Assembly (NCBI GenBank): GCA_014695325.1
Contig: JACJNZ010000081.1
Location: 1-58,152, forward strand
DNA length: 58,152 nucleotides
From: Cyanobacteria bacterium FACHB-502
GTDB taxonomy: Bacteria; Cyanobacteriota; Cyanobacteriia; Elainellales; Elainellaceae
Reading direction: 5' to 3'
The position numbers were made by a program, and so were the translations under genes. Below are positions 9,401-17,756 of this stretch, one piece after another; the stretch's first letter is position 1, and the number at the start of each line of letters is the position of its first letter. Under the pieces are notes generated by a model. That model was not told the origin of the DNA and did no database searches. It saw only the letters and a program-made list of their open reading frames with translations.

Positions 9401-10463
9401 GCAGGAGTATCCCATCGGGGCGGCCGTCTGTGGCTGCTGTCAACTGGGCGGCAAGGTGCGTCTTGCCACAGCCTGCGGGGGCGATCAACGCGACGACGCG
9501 GGACGAGAACGCGTTATCAACTGCTGCGAACAGATCCAGGGTCTCATGGCATCCGGCGACCGCGTTCGTCACATAGAGCCCGACTTTATGGTTCCCTGAA
9601 CGCAGTCGCCGGGGGGCCGTGGCCACATCAGCAGCCAGTACGCGCGGCTGTGAGATGAGCTCATCTCGTAGCAGGTCAATGTCCCCATCGCGGATTGCGT
9701 CGGCTACACGCTCGAGTGCATCAGCAAAGAGCATCGCCGTCTCGACCACACACGACACACTGGGCGCGAGTGGGGCTGGTACCTGTGGTGCCAACTCCGC
9801 CGCCTTTGCATCTGAGCGCATGTTCGCGGCCAACACACGGAGCGAGTTCCACGCGTCGGACTCCCCAAGCATGCGGCGGAGGTCGCGTTCAGCATCAACG
9901 ACTTGATGAACCTCCGGTTGCCACCTCGCGCGTATCGGAGCGACTGACTGCTCGCGCCGTTCTCGCAACAGGTCCGGCGTCAGTACCAGATCACCAAAGT
10001 AGGTTCCGCGGAACACGCTTGCCTGGCCGACCAGGAGATTGTCGATCTCGTCTGCGGTCCAGAGGTGCAAAGTCATCTTTGACGACAGCCCAGCGAACCA
10101 CGTCTGATCGGCACTGGTCAACGGGCGACGAGTCCAGAGCACCCAGTCTGTGATTCCGGGAACATGGTCCTCCGTCTTGCGGATGCCTTCCTCGATCTTG
10201 GTTCGCCTCGTCGACCCCAACGCGCCGCTTGTCGGCAAGTCGTACCACTTGCACTGCCATCCCCACCAGCGTCCCGGTTCGCCCAGGGCATCAGAGTGCC
10301 GGTCTAGCTTCAGATGAAACTCGACCCCTGGCTGGTTCGCGAGGGCGCGAAGAACGCCGTAGCTACCAAAGTTGTGACGAACGAGACCTCTGCAGAGCAG
10401 CTCGAAGTTCTTCTCGGCGCTCCCTGGCAGACTTGCGAAGGCGTCCCAGTTCAATGCTGGCAT
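6462..10463 (-). CDS. Nuclease-STAND protein: restriction-endonuclease-like N-terminus, P-loop NTPase, long C-terminal sensor region
   Basis: 1,333 aa. Residues about 20-160 look like a PD-(D/E)XK nuclease: Glu48 in QPGVEF and Gln70-Cys-Lys72 in WQCKWYD match the E...QxK active-site pattern of Mrr-like enzymes. A P-loop NTPase follows, with Walker A APAGCGKTHL near 330 and Walker B RLPVVIDGLNES near 400, in the STAND/NACHT style. About 800 further residues lack an obvious repeat and are probably the sensor arm. The layout matches Avs-like defence proteins in which ligand binding activates a nuclease; that is inference. It is the last gene of a three-gene operon, 20 bp after the small protein. 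GC content is clearly higher than in its neighbours, which suggests transfer. Confidence 0.8.
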   Translation of the reverse strand: MPALNWDAFASLPGSAEKNFELLCRGLVRHNFGSYGVLRALANQPGVEFHLKLDRHSDALGEPGRWWGWQCKWYDLPTSGALGSTRRTKIEEGIRKTEDHVPGITDWVLWTRRPLTSADQTWFAGLSSKMTLHLWTADEIDNLLVGQASVFRGTYFGDLVLTPDLLRERREQSVAPIRARWQPEVHQVVDAERDLRRMLGESDAWNSLRVLAANMRSDAKAAELAPQVPAPLAPSVSCVVETAMLFADALERVADAIRDGDIDLLRDELISQPRVLAADVATAPRRLRSGNHKVGLYVTNAVAGCHETLDLFAAVDNAFSSRVVALIAPAGCGKTHLAAQLTAATDGRPDGILLHGRDLHARHTLDDLARRVTIAAQSVQTMELLFAAVDAAGQRARHRLPVVIDGLNESEDPREWKPQLAGLETVLAKYPYVLLLCTIRPEFQEEAIPTGARRVEIADYGVDVMDAIRLHFQHWKIDATDTSLPGFLSHPLTLRLFCEVTNPTRHKVVGIDAMPGSLTALFDRYLDQVGDRVAELAPRTQRYYAQDVRAALTTIAQSLWASRTRSIELSQLRHALGDEGRPWDQSLVRALEHEGVLLRMPSDGGGAYMPVYDLLGGHIIANALLASHGQSGFDTWVREASTTALLAGDYNQRHPLGDDILYSLVGQIPRRFYSKQLWQLVDEPLRSRALRIAARLEVAYLDAVTVDELLNLVRGGDAELLEQLWEVRGAVNHPLNAEALDGVLRPMGVADRDLRWTEWVRRNQDEILRDLEYLSRCWRNGVARPGDLLRARWFMWTLTSTVRQLRDQATSALYWFGRVDPVGLFGLTIDSLPLNDAYVSERMLAAAYGVVMSHQQAGAEFGEPLRHLLAGIASALVGPSATSPTTHYLSRLYVRGIIKFTAKFYPGSLPSELLVGWSFTGPAPVQPIAKSDPRADELKHTFGMDFENYTLGRLCEGRSNYDMNHAGHKAAVAHVLGIVWDLGWRSVSFNALDRGIAEGAYRGRGHRPHAERYGKKYCWIGFFTYAGLLEATGSFPRHDRPFTDVDIDPSFPDKPPVDGEAATSITWLSPSVESHEPWLCQSSTPVLADLILRDKIGEHDGPWLLVHGFVKAEDRVLGREAWAFISALVTAEGSVPGLVATLKSGARPWMTNDIPSDYYTFAGEIPWHPGFAAETLGESGPEHAYRESIRTGEGDVEVEVLAHDYVWESYHSEMNQAGRARVPSRLFSSHFDLRSVPQGFDQCLPDGTRATITLSGVDGLDGDVLYIKEDLLRQYVADRVVVWFAVGERELRPYPLSPPQWLLDAQLKQTNAWCQVLTESDLMQSAKRGGKTS

Positions 10464-10483
10464 GATGGAAACTCCAACACGGA

Positions 10484-10894
10484 CTACTTACCTCGACCGT
10501 GAGCAGTGCCTGGATGGTCATGCGCGGAGTAGACCTCAATGCGCGCACCGCGGAGGAACAGGACCTTGAGGAATGCGGCGATGTCGAGCTCCTCGGTGGT
10601 GACAACGACCGACTTGTCTTCCACTTTGACATTGACCTCGTACGCGAATTGCTCTAGCTCGGCCGGCCCGATCGATGCCACATTCAATCGACCGAGAAGG
10701 TCGAGCATCTCATCGCCATATCGATTCGAGGGGTTACCGAATAAGATCGTGCCACTCTCTTGATCCTTCGCGACCTGATCCATAAGTGCGTCGATGATCT
10801 CCTTCGCTTTCGTTGCCTCAGTTGCGTGCTCGAAGTGCCCGATCATTACGAGGTTCGCGGAATGCTCTGAGCCGTGTTGGTACCAGATCTTCAT
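10484..10894 (-). CDS. Small conserved protein resembling DUF6375
   Basis: 136 aa from ATG 10894, where GGAGAAGG supplies a ribosome site and the start overlaps the radical SAM stop by 4 nt (ATGA). The beginning MKIWYQHGSEHSANLVMIG and a following KAKEIIDAL helix recall the DUF6375 family from memory; this was not checked by search. The function is unknown. Tight coupling on both sides says it works with the radical SAM enzyme and the nuclease-STAND protein, possibly as the modified or activating partner. Confidence 0.72.
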   Translation of the reverse strand: MKIWYQHGSEHSANLVMIGHFEHATEATKAKEIIDALMDQVAKDQESGTILFGNPSNRYGDEMLDLLGRLNVASIGPAELEQFAYEVNVKVEDKSVVVTTEELDIAAFLKVLFLRGARIEVYSAHDHPGTAHGRGK

Positions 10895-11895
10895 GCGTCC
10901 TTCTCCGCGACATTGTTGGCAAGTTGGTCGAGCGCGTCGAGCACGCGGCCTGCACCGATCGGCACGCCGGTGGCGTGATACGAGGTGGGCTTGATGACGC
11001 CCGCTGCGTCGATATGCGCGTATGCACGAAGACCGCGCTCCTCGACCAAAGGATCGCAAGTCGGAAACCCGTCAGCGTGCGACTCGTTGATGCAGAGCTT
11101 CAAGGGTCCGCTGTACTCGTCCACCCACCGACGAAGAGCTTGCACGGTCGCATCGGTGACCGCTCTCACGCTGCGTACCGCCACCTGGGGGAGGAGCAGC
11201 AGCTCGGTGGCCCCAGAATCCGCAGCAACTGCAGCAGCTTTGTCGAGCTCGGGCATGGTCCGCTCGTTCACGACAATGTTGATGCCGAAGCCTGAGATGC
11301 CCCGGATGAGCTTCAACCGAGCTTGTAGGTCGGGGAAGGAGCGCTGACGGATAGATTCGTAGGTGTCACCGATCCCATCCATGCTCACGCGAATGAAGTG
11401 GACGCTGCCTCGAAGCCTGTCGGCCATGGCTTGGTCGATGTAGTGTCCATGTGTCGTGAACGTTACCGAGAGCTTCGTCTCAAGGGCGGCATACCGGCAG
11501 AGTTCAGAGAATCGAGGGTAGAGGGTGGGTTCGCCTCCACCGAAGCCGACACCAAGAGTGCCGTTGGTGTCAAGCTCAACGAGCCAACGCGTGACCGCGT
11601 CGTAGCAAAGCTCGTCACGAGACTTAGGTGCGAAGCAATGGGCGCACGCAAGGTCGCACCGATTGGTTAGCGCAATCGAGACTTGGCGGGGTGCACATGA
11701 CCATAGCACGGCAGGAACGGGGATCTCATCGCAAAGTATATTCATGCCAGTAGTGCGGTTAAATACATGGAGTCCCCCCGGACCACCGCGCAACTTCCAA
11801 TGATCAGCATGATGGTTGTTCAGAGAGGTTTTCACTACCGCACAATGTCTTTTGTCAGTTGGCGAGGCTTCCAAGGTTACGTTTCGTTGTTTCAC
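10891..11895 (-). CDS. Radical SAM enzyme
   Basis: 334 aa. The 4Fe-4S motif CDLACAHC (CxxxCxxC) follows SIALTNR, and GFGGGEPTLYP provides the GGEP SAM-binding element, so the core is a standard radical SAM barrel. The C-terminus is short and has no clear SPASM cysteine cluster. The longest frame starts at GTG 11895; ATG 11745 (MNILCDEIP) is an alternative that keeps the core. It is the first gene of the operon with the DUF6375-like and nuclease-STAND genes. Radical SAM enzymes in defence loci make modified nucleotides or modify peptides; which applies here cannot be told. Confidence 0.85.
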   Translation of the reverse strand: MKQRNVTLEASPTDKRHCAVVKTSLNNHHADHWKLRGGPGGLHVFNRTTGMNILCDEIPVPAVLWSCAPRQVSIALTNRCDLACAHCFAPKSRDELCYDAVTRWLVELDTNGTLGVGFGGGEPTLYPRFSELCRYAALETKLSVTFTTHGHYIDQAMADRLRGSVHFIRVSMDGIGDTYESIRQRSFPDLQARLKLIRGISGFGINIVVNERTMPELDKAAAVAADSGATELLLLPQVAVRSVRAVTDATVQALRRWVDEYSGPLKLCINESHADGFPTCDPLVEERGLRAYAHIDAAGVIKPTSYHATGVPIGAGRVLDALDQLANNVAEKDA

Positions 11896-11932
11896 ATTTC
11901 ATGCCCTAATGGTAACGCAGCAACCCCTGTGC

Positions 11933-12019
11933 CGCTAACGTTGCAAATACCCGCCGCAGATAACTTTTCTCACTTAACAAAGAGCCTTTTAGTGGTCGGG
12001 TGTTTGGGCATAGTTAGGC
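11933..12019. other. attC-like integron recombination site
   Basis: The site begins with GCTAAC and ends with GTTAGGC. The inner arms pair imperfectly (GCAAATACCCG with CGGGTGTTTGGGC) around a central loop. It lies just upstream of the GC-rich operon. The pairing is weaker than at the three sites near 39-42 kb. Confidence 0.5.
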
Positions 12020-12184
12020 TGCGGTCTGTACTCGTTGATGGTTTAGCTAAACCGCAACGTCTTTATTAATGAAAGTGTTGTGTAGCTATCAGGTAACTTT
12101 GTCGGTTCCAGCAACTCTATAGTTCTCAAATACGGGTATGTTTAGCAAACGCGAAAAAAACAACGCTTGTATATTAAGGAGTCT

Positions 12185-12224
12185 AGCCTTAGCGTTGTTT
12201 ATTGTTCCAATGCTACTTAAACCC
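12185..12224 (+). repeat. 40-bp direct repeat, left copy (candidate att site)
   Basis: Matches 17757-17796 at 30 of 40 positions, and most of the differences are transitions. The shared core is a TTTATT-TTCCA-TGCT-TTAAACC skeleton. The pair brackets a 5.5-kb segment containing a tyrosine recombinase. Confidence 0.5.
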
Positions 12225-12233
12225 GTTGCCGGA

Positions 12234-13094
12234 TTAATATTTTTTCTTTGTCGGCCGTCGTCGACTACGCAGATCCTCTGAAAGCTCAGTTCTGAGGATA
12301 CTGCTCAACCGTTGAAGAAACACAAAATCCCTGAATCTATAAGCCGGTGAATTTGACTCTGATCCAGTAATGCCGAAATTCCACATCTCGATCTTGTCAA
12401 GTTCATTTGGGTCGAGAGCCTTTCGATACTCATCAACTTTTTCTTTACTGATATCTTGAGCATCCTGTGTAAATGTTGGAACTCTAAGATCTCCAGCTAA
12501 CGATGCACGTGTAAGAGCCCTCGCTAGCTTGAAGTAGGCATCTTGCGCCTCCTTGCTCAGAAACAGTCCACCATCCTCAAAATACCATTTCGACATGGCT
12601 TGTCCCATCTCTCTACACTCTTTCGGTCCAATTGATGATGTGGATGAATGAGTACTGGGAAAATAAATAGCAAGTGGTGCGGTTGCCTTTACAAGCTTCG
12701 GGTATAATTCAATTCTTTTATCATGGACAGACTGATCCAATTCACCATACCGTGTTAGTCGAGCCACCCAAATAGAGGCAGCTGTACCCGTGAAGCCTGC
12801 CAGAAGCCCTACAATGCCTGTAAGCCAGCTTGACCATTCATTCCTAAGCTCTTTAACCTCAAGTTCCAGCTTGTCAACCTCAAGTTGAGCCTTGCGTTTC
12901 TGCAGATTATTTTGTAACTGCTGTGCTGTAGCTGTCTCCGACCATAGCAGCACGAGTCCTAAAATCATCACTGTGCAACTTACCACACGCAAACTTTTGC
13001 TAGGGAAATGATGCGTGTGTTCAATGCATACTAACGATCGCAAGCGAAACTGCTTCAATCCATTGTCTCTCCTCTGTCCAACAATCTGCTTCAT
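12234..13094 (-). CDS. Hypothetical two-membrane-segment protein with a coiled coil
   Basis: 286 aa with no recognised family. A hydrophobic segment at about 36-55 (VVSCTVMILGLVLLW) is followed by a charged coiled coil at about 60-88 and a second hydrophobic stretch at about 90-110 (LTGIVGLLAGFTGTAASIWV). The remaining 170 residues form a soluble helical domain ending in a basic tail. It lies 58 bp after the PLD-like membrane gene, same strand, so the two may be co-transcribed. A membrane effector or scaffold is possible, but nothing in the sequence proves it. Confidence 0.65.
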   Translation of the reverse strand: MKQIVGQRRDNGLKQFRLRSLVCIEHTHHFPSKSLRVVSCTVMILGLVLLWSETATAQQLQNNLQKRKAQLEVDKLELEVKELRNEWSSWLTGIVGLLAGFTGTAASIWVARLTRYGELDQSVHDKRIELYPKLVKATAPLAIYFPSTHSSTSSIGPKECREMGQAMSKWYFEDGGLFLSKEAQDAYFKLARALTRASLAGDLRVPTFTQDAQDISKEKVDEYRKALDPNELDKIEMWNFGITGSESNSPAYRFRDFVFLQRLSSILRTELSEDLRSRRRPTKKKY

Positions 13095-13152
13095 CCGCTG
13101 TTAGTATCCTTTCGACTCAACCACTTGATACAGTCGGCGTGCAAGCGGATGG

Positions 13153-13932
13153 TTATGTAGTGGTTCGATTAGACTTGCAGTGCCATTCCTGACCTGCATT
13201 CCAGAGATTTAGAATTTCAGTTTTATACACACCATACCAATACGGGTCTTTGCGCGAGGACACAACCACGCACGGTAAATCCCTGCCAGTTTTATAGGAG
13301 TAATATTCGACATAGATAGCACCATCACTTAGTTCCATGTTGGATGCAAAACAACCGAATGGAATGGGAAAGTCAATCGTTCTAATTTCAAGTCTATCTG
13401 GCGTCTTTGAATGCAAACTGCAAACAGTCAATAAAGTATCTAATATTTTATCACTAAGGCGTTGGCTAGTTATAGGTCTGTATATTCTTCTGGGCATCAA
13501 TTTAGCTGCTTCACCATTAGGAGTAACGACAAGAATCTTAATCTTTTGACCATCTCTTAAATTTTGTTCTAGCTCAGAATAGAACGTCATGATGGTGCGG
13601 TTCAGAGATATGCCAACAATAAGCAACTCTTTTGAGTTAGATATAGCAGCATCCCTTAAATCAAGTGGAAGCCCGTCATAAAGAAGATTACTTGTTCCGG
13701 TAAGCTTGCCATTTATGCTGTTCAAGCGATCTCGGATTCCAAGACTATAGGCTGCTAGTAACCCTAACAAAGCCAATGTAACTGACTCAACGAGAGTCCT
13801 AGAAGCTAAGCCTAACCCATTAAGAGCAGCTAGCGTAAGTGCCGCAAATGCAAAGAAATAAAGGTCAATATTTTCACCTTTACGTAGATCCGAGATAATG
13901 CGCTTAATGACTTCCATTGCAACTCTATCCAC
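13153..13932 (-). CDS. Membrane-anchored protein with a phospholipase-D-like sensory domain
   Basis: 259 aa. Two membrane helices lie at about 22-40 and 45-65. The soluble part starts with DAAISNSKELLIVGISLNRT and IKILVVTPNG, a pattern seen in catalytically inactive PLD-fold domains. No HKD catalytic motif is visible, so binding or signalling is more likely than lipase activity. ATG at 13932 is used; Met at about residue 6 is an alternative start. It is paired with the downstream gene at 12234 and is divergent from the NACHT gene at 14514. Confidence 0.65.
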   Translation of the reverse strand: MDRVAMEVIKRIISDLRKGENIDLYFFAFAALTLAALNGLGLASRTLVESVTLALLGLLAAYSLGIRDRLNSINGKLTGTSNLLYDGLPLDLRDAAISNSKELLIVGISLNRTIMTFYSELEQNLRDGQKIKILVVTPNGEAAKLMPRRIYRPITSQRLSDKILDTLLTVCSLHSKTPDRLEIRTIDFPIPFGCFASNMELSDGAIYVEYYSYKTGRDLPCVVVSSRKDPYWYGVYKTEILNLWNAGQEWHCKSNRTTT

Positions 13933-14513
13933 TACACTCGCATGGGGCGATGAATCGTAGATTTTTGCTGGCTGCAGATCTCCTCACTAACCGATCAAGC
14001 TGTATAACTCATAATTAGCCCGGATTAATTCTGCCTAATTCCCAAATTGGACATTAGCCCAACAAATTTTCCGTATAATACCCCCTATTTTGGGTATAGC
14101 CCGAATCCTTCAGCGTTTCTTCAGTCTGTTTTCACCTCCTATTCTGCCTAAGATCCCAGAAACAGGATTAGACGGAATCAAGGTGCTGGCATGGAGCCAC
14201 GACCTCGAAAATGATTAGACCAAGTTCGCGATGGCATTCGCATACAGCTTAACTTGTCGAAAATATTGCCGAATTGAGGTATTTTTGGCAAAGCTCTGTT
14301 TCATCTTTTATTGAGTCTCCCTTATATTGCTACTAAATCATCATTTGCAACAAGAAGGACTTCTTCTCAATAAGCAGCATTCTTGTCTGCACCTATTCCT
14401 CAGAAGAACGAAGTATCAGGGCTTTGACCCCTCTAGATGAACAAACTATAATTTCTTCATCTAAGGTTTTGCTTCTCCTATAATTATCCTCAAAGTAAAT
14501 TCCCCTTCTCCTC
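13933..14513. promoter_or_regulatory. Divergent intergenic region, including one copy of a 48-bp dyad repeat
   Basis: This 581-bp region separates the minus-strand membrane pair from the plus-strand NACHT gene and should hold both promoters. At about 14245-14292 it contains a copy of the repeat built on GTCGAAAA-TGCCGAA-TTTTCGGCA that also occurs near 43.99, 47.61 and 52.30 kb. No gene is supported. Confidence 0.4.
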
Positions 14514-16700
14514 ATGGCTCAATCCAGTCTCTGGTTGCAGTCCTTAGTGCTGGCAATCGTTGGTGTACTTGCTGCTTGGGCAGGTAACAACTTGCCATCC
14601 GTGCAGGATTTAAAGTTGCCGCTTTCCTGGGCTCAAATTCTGGCACTGGCTGTGGTTGCCTCGTTGATGCTTAACGTCTTGTCTTTGCAATGGGACGGAG
14701 CAGCGGATACAGGCCGGCAAGCCGTTTCTCGAAGTTGGAGGAGTTGTCTGTTTCCTTTAATCGCGAGTGGGAGCTTATTTTTCCTCGTGCGAGCTAGGTA
14801 CGTTCCCGCAGAGATAGTGACTCCTTGTCTCTATGTCTCGCTGTTTTTATTTTTCTGTGCTGCAATTCTTCCACCCCTATTAACCTGGAATGTTCAAAGG
14901 AGTTCTGGGGAAGCGACGCAGCTAGGGACACAACCTAATTCCCCTTCCAATGCGGATGCTCGTAATCGTCACGGCTTGTTGAAAGTAGTCAGGATCGAGG
15001 TGGAAGGTCGGCTTCAATCTGCCTTTCACAATCGAGTGCGACTGATTTTAGGGAAGGAATCTTTGCCAGCAGAGGTGCAACGTCCTTGGGATCAGGAGGT
15101 GAAAGACCGAAACGATACTCCCATCACAATCGAGGCAGGCACCAGTATTTCGAGCATTTTTGAGCAGCCTGCGATTGCAGGGGGAAAGCTTTTGATTCTG
15201 GGTAATCCTGGCGCTGGGAAAACAACGATGTTGCTAGAGCTCGCCAAGGAGTTGATTGATCAGGCGCATGACAATTCTGACAGTCTAATGCCTGTAGTTC
15301 TGGGGCTGTCCTCCTGGCAGGGGCCTAAACAGAAGTTTTCGGACTGGATCTTGTCCCAATTGAAGCTGAAATATAACGTGCGCGAGGCGATTGGGCAGCG
15401 ATGGCTGGAGACAGGACAGTTATTGCCATTGCTTGATGGATTAGATGAGGTAGCTCCCGAATCGCAAGTTGCTTGTATCAGAGCAATCAACCAGTTTCGA
15501 CAAGAATTTGAAGTTAACCAAGTCGTTGTTTGCAGTCGTATCCAGGAATATCGACAGTTACAAACCCAATTGCAATTGAATGCTGCTGTCTACTTACAAC
15601 CACTCAATCTACAGCAAATTCGAGAGTATTGTCTCCGCGCAGTGGGACCGGATTTGTGGAACATCGTTCAAGCTGATTCAAATCTATTGGACTTAGTTAA
15701 AACTCCCTTCTTTATAGGGGTTATGAGTGTTGTTTGGAGAACAGTTTTGCTATCTAATTGGCAACAAACTCAATCCACTAAGGAGCAACGACAACTGCTT
15801 CTAGATGCCTACATTAGACAAAGACTAGAACGAATTGATACTCAGCAACCGGAGAGGGCACGAAGATGGCTAGCCTGGTTAGCAACCAACTTACAGCTGC
15901 ATAATCAGGATGAATTCTTCATTGAGGAACTACATCCAAGCTGGTTGATGGAGCGACAGTTAGAAAAGACTTATCGAATTGTTGTTGGGCTGATCGTTGG
16001 CTTAACTTGCGGACTACTTTTTGGATTAGTAGTAGTGCCGCCTATTGGCTTGGTTACTGGGTTAATTCTTAGTGTAATTACTAGTTTGCTTCTTGGATTA
16101 TGCGCGGGAATGCTGGATTTTTCTGCTAACAGAGCAGCGATGAGATGGTCTTGGAAAAAAGCCAATCTTTTTGCTGTTTACACTCCAATTGCTGGCCAGG
16201 TTGGTTGGTGGATAGCTTGGTTAATTAATGGGACAAGCAATGGAGTAACCTATGGCCTGATTGGTAGTCTAATTGCTAGTCTAATTAGTTTGCTTGTTGG
16301 ACTAATAATTGGAATGACCACAACAGAAATAGAAAAAATAACAATACCCAATCAGGGTATTAGAGAATCTAAAATTAATACGTTGATTACCGTGCTGCTT
16401 TTTGGATTTCTCGGGTTATGTACTGGATTTCTTTCAGAAACGCTTTCGGGGTTGCTTAACGGTTTATTGTGTGGGGTGATTTTTGGGATGATTGGGGGAG
16501 GAATGGCACTAATTCAACATTTTGTCCTACGTCTCGTCCTTCTTCAAAAGGATTATGCTCCCTGGAATTACATTAGGTTTCTTAATCATGCGACAGACGA
16601 TTTCATTCTGCTGCAGCGTGTAGGAGGGAGCTATCGCTTCATCCATGCTTTACTACGCGCTCGATTTACTGAAATATGGGCTGCGGAGGAAATGGAATAA
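14514..16700 (+). CDS. Membrane NACHT-type STAND NTPase
   Basis: 728 aa. About four hydrophobic segments occupy residues 1-125. A NACHT domain follows, with Walker A LGNPGAGKTT near 230 and Walker B LLPLLDGLDE near 303, the typical LxDGLDE NACHT signature. After a helical region, residues about 490-660 are a second block of roughly six Gly-rich membrane helices. NACHT proteins with membrane modules are thought to be signal-gated effectors; membrane disruption is a reasonable but unproven guess. The stop overlaps the start of the recombinase gene by one base (TAATG), so translation is coupled. Confidence 0.88.
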   Translation: MAQSSLWLQSLVLAIVGVLAAWAGNNLPSVQDLKLPLSWAQILALAVVASLMLNVLSLQWDGAADTGRQAVSRSWRSCLFPLIASGSLFFLVRARYVPAEIVTPCLYVSLFLFFCAAILPPLLTWNVQRSSGEATQLGTQPNSPSNADARNRHGLLKVVRIEVEGRLQSAFHNRVRLILGKESLPAEVQRPWDQEVKDRNDTPITIEAGTSISSIFEQPAIAGGKLLILGNPGAGKTTMLLELAKELIDQAHDNSDSLMPVVLGLSSWQGPKQKFSDWILSQLKLKYNVREAIGQRWLETGQLLPLLDGLDEVAPESQVACIRAINQFRQEFEVNQVVVCSRIQEYRQLQTQLQLNAAVYLQPLNLQQIREYCLRAVGPDLWNIVQADSNLLDLVKTPFFIGVMSVVWRTVLLSNWQQTQSTKEQRQLLLDAYIRQRLERIDTQQPERARRWLAWLATNLQLHNQDEFFIEELHPSWLMERQLEKTYRIVVGLIVGLTCGLLFGLVVVPPIGLVTGLILSVITSLLLGLCAGMLDFSANRAAMRWSWKKANLFAVYTPIAGQVGWWIAWLINGTSNGVTYGLIGSLIASLISLLVGLIIGMTTTEIEKITIPNQGIRESKINTLITVLLFGFLGLCTGFLSETLSGLLNGLLCGVIFGMIGGGMALIQHFVLRLVLLQKDYAPWNYIRFLNHATDDFILLQRVGGSYRFIHALLRARFTEIWAAEEME

Positions 16701-17269
16701 TGAAAGTCAATCGCCATGGTCAAGCCAAAGTGTTATCGCCAGATGAAGCTAAGCAGCTATTTGATGCCCTCCCTGCCGATCGCGATCGGGCATTATTCGG
16801 AATCTGCCTGTTCACTGGCTGCCGAATTAACGAAGCCTGCACGATGCAGAGCAGCGATGTCTTCGACGCAGCCGGGGAAGTCAGGGCAAAGCTGACCATT
16901 CGACGGGCGAATACGAAGGGCAAAGCAGAGACGCGGCAAATCGTTACCCATCCCACGCTGCGAGGCTACCTGGAAGCCTACAGCTCCGATCGCGGCAAGG
17001 CTCACCTGTTCCCAGGTCGGCATGGTCGCGGGCACATCAACCCACGTTCAGCCGATGCGATTTTGCGGGAGACGTGCGATCGGTTAGAACTGGACGGAAT
17101 CTCGACGCACAGCTTCAGGCGAACGGCATTAACTCAAATGTCTAGTGCTGGCGTTCCCCTGCGAGTCATTCAGGAAATTAGTGGGCATCGATCGCTTGCC
17201 GCTTTGCAGCGGTATCTGGAAGTATCAGAGAAGCAGGTTGAGGCAGCGGTAGGGGCGATCGGCTTCTGA
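16700..17269 (+). CDS. Small tyrosine recombinase (XerC/D-like integrase)
   Basis: 189 aa from the ATG overlapping the preceding stop. Only the catalytic domain is present; the usual N-terminal SAM-like DNA-binding domain is absent. The catalytic residues are visible: Arg in TGCRINEA, His-x-x-Arg in HSFRRTAL, His in SGHRSL and the nucleophile Tyr in QRYLEVS. Compact single-domain enzymes of this kind occur on cyanobacterial plasmids. It lies next to an inverted-repeat site (17331-17377) and within the 40-bp direct repeats, so it is the likely recombinase of this island. Confidence 0.88.
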   Translation: MKVNRHGQAKVLSPDEAKQLFDALPADRDRALFGICLFTGCRINEACTMQSSDVFDAAGEVRAKLTIRRANTKGKAETRQIVTHPTLRGYLEAYSSDRGKAHLFPGRHGRGHINPRSADAILRETCDRLELDGISTHSFRRTALTQMSSAGVPLRVIQEISGHRSLAALQRYLEVSEKQVEAAVGAIGF

Positions 17270-17330
17270 TCTCCGCTTCCCCTCCGGCTCCGCCTAGTAC
17301 AACGTGGCGATCGTTCTGCCCATTCTTTTT

Positions 17331-17377
17331 TATTCGTGTTACATTTTGCTCATTTTTTATCAAATGTGACACGAATA
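17331..17377. promoter_or_regulatory. 16-bp inverted repeat upstream of a small gene (operator or recombination site)
   Basis: The arms at 17331-17346 and 17362-17377 match at 15 of 16 positions (TATTCGTGT-ACATTT) around a 15-bp spacer. The right arm ends 1 bp before the ATG of the small gene, covering the place of a ribosome site. Related CGTGTCA dyads bracket the paralogous small gene at 53.0-53.5 kb. Confidence 0.65.
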
Positions 17378-17378
17378 G

Positions 17379-17731
17379 ATGAATTTTTCGGAACTTGAAG
17401 CACGGCTGGCGGAACTGGAGCGGCAAGCTGCGGCAATCCGAGGATTGGGGGAATGCCTGCAAGGTGTGCGCCTAGAATTTGCGCCTGGTGGTGGGACTGC
17501 ATCGGTATCGGCGAAACTCGCGCCCGAATACGCACGGCTCCGAGCGGACGAGGCAAGCTGCTACCTAGTGGGAAACGATCGCAGTACGTTCCCCTTGGCG
17601 ATATCTCCCGCATTGAAGCGGCGATTGAACGGGGGAAAAGGCTCACGGCGATCGAGAAAGAGATTAGACGGGTTCAGACGGTGATTGATCAATTGACGGC
17701 TAAAGTCGCTGCTCTAGGCGGTAAAGCCTGA
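17379..17731 (+). pseudogene. Frameshifted small coiled-coil protein gene
   Basis: The N-terminal half is read in one frame (MNFSELEARLAELERQAAA to YARLRA). The C-terminal half is in the +2 frame (RGKLLPSGKRSQYVPLGD, IEAAIERGKRL). Adding one G in the GCGG run near 17551 restores a protein of about 117 aa. A paralogue with the same RLAELE start and AAIERGRRLN C-terminus is at 53076-53408. The intact family looks like a short DNA-associated protein with a leucine-rich helix followed by a basic beta region; its function is unknown. The break could be a real mutation or a sequencing error. Confidence 0.6.
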
Positions 17732-17756
17732 AAGTTTGAGGCAATTGCCGGAGCAA

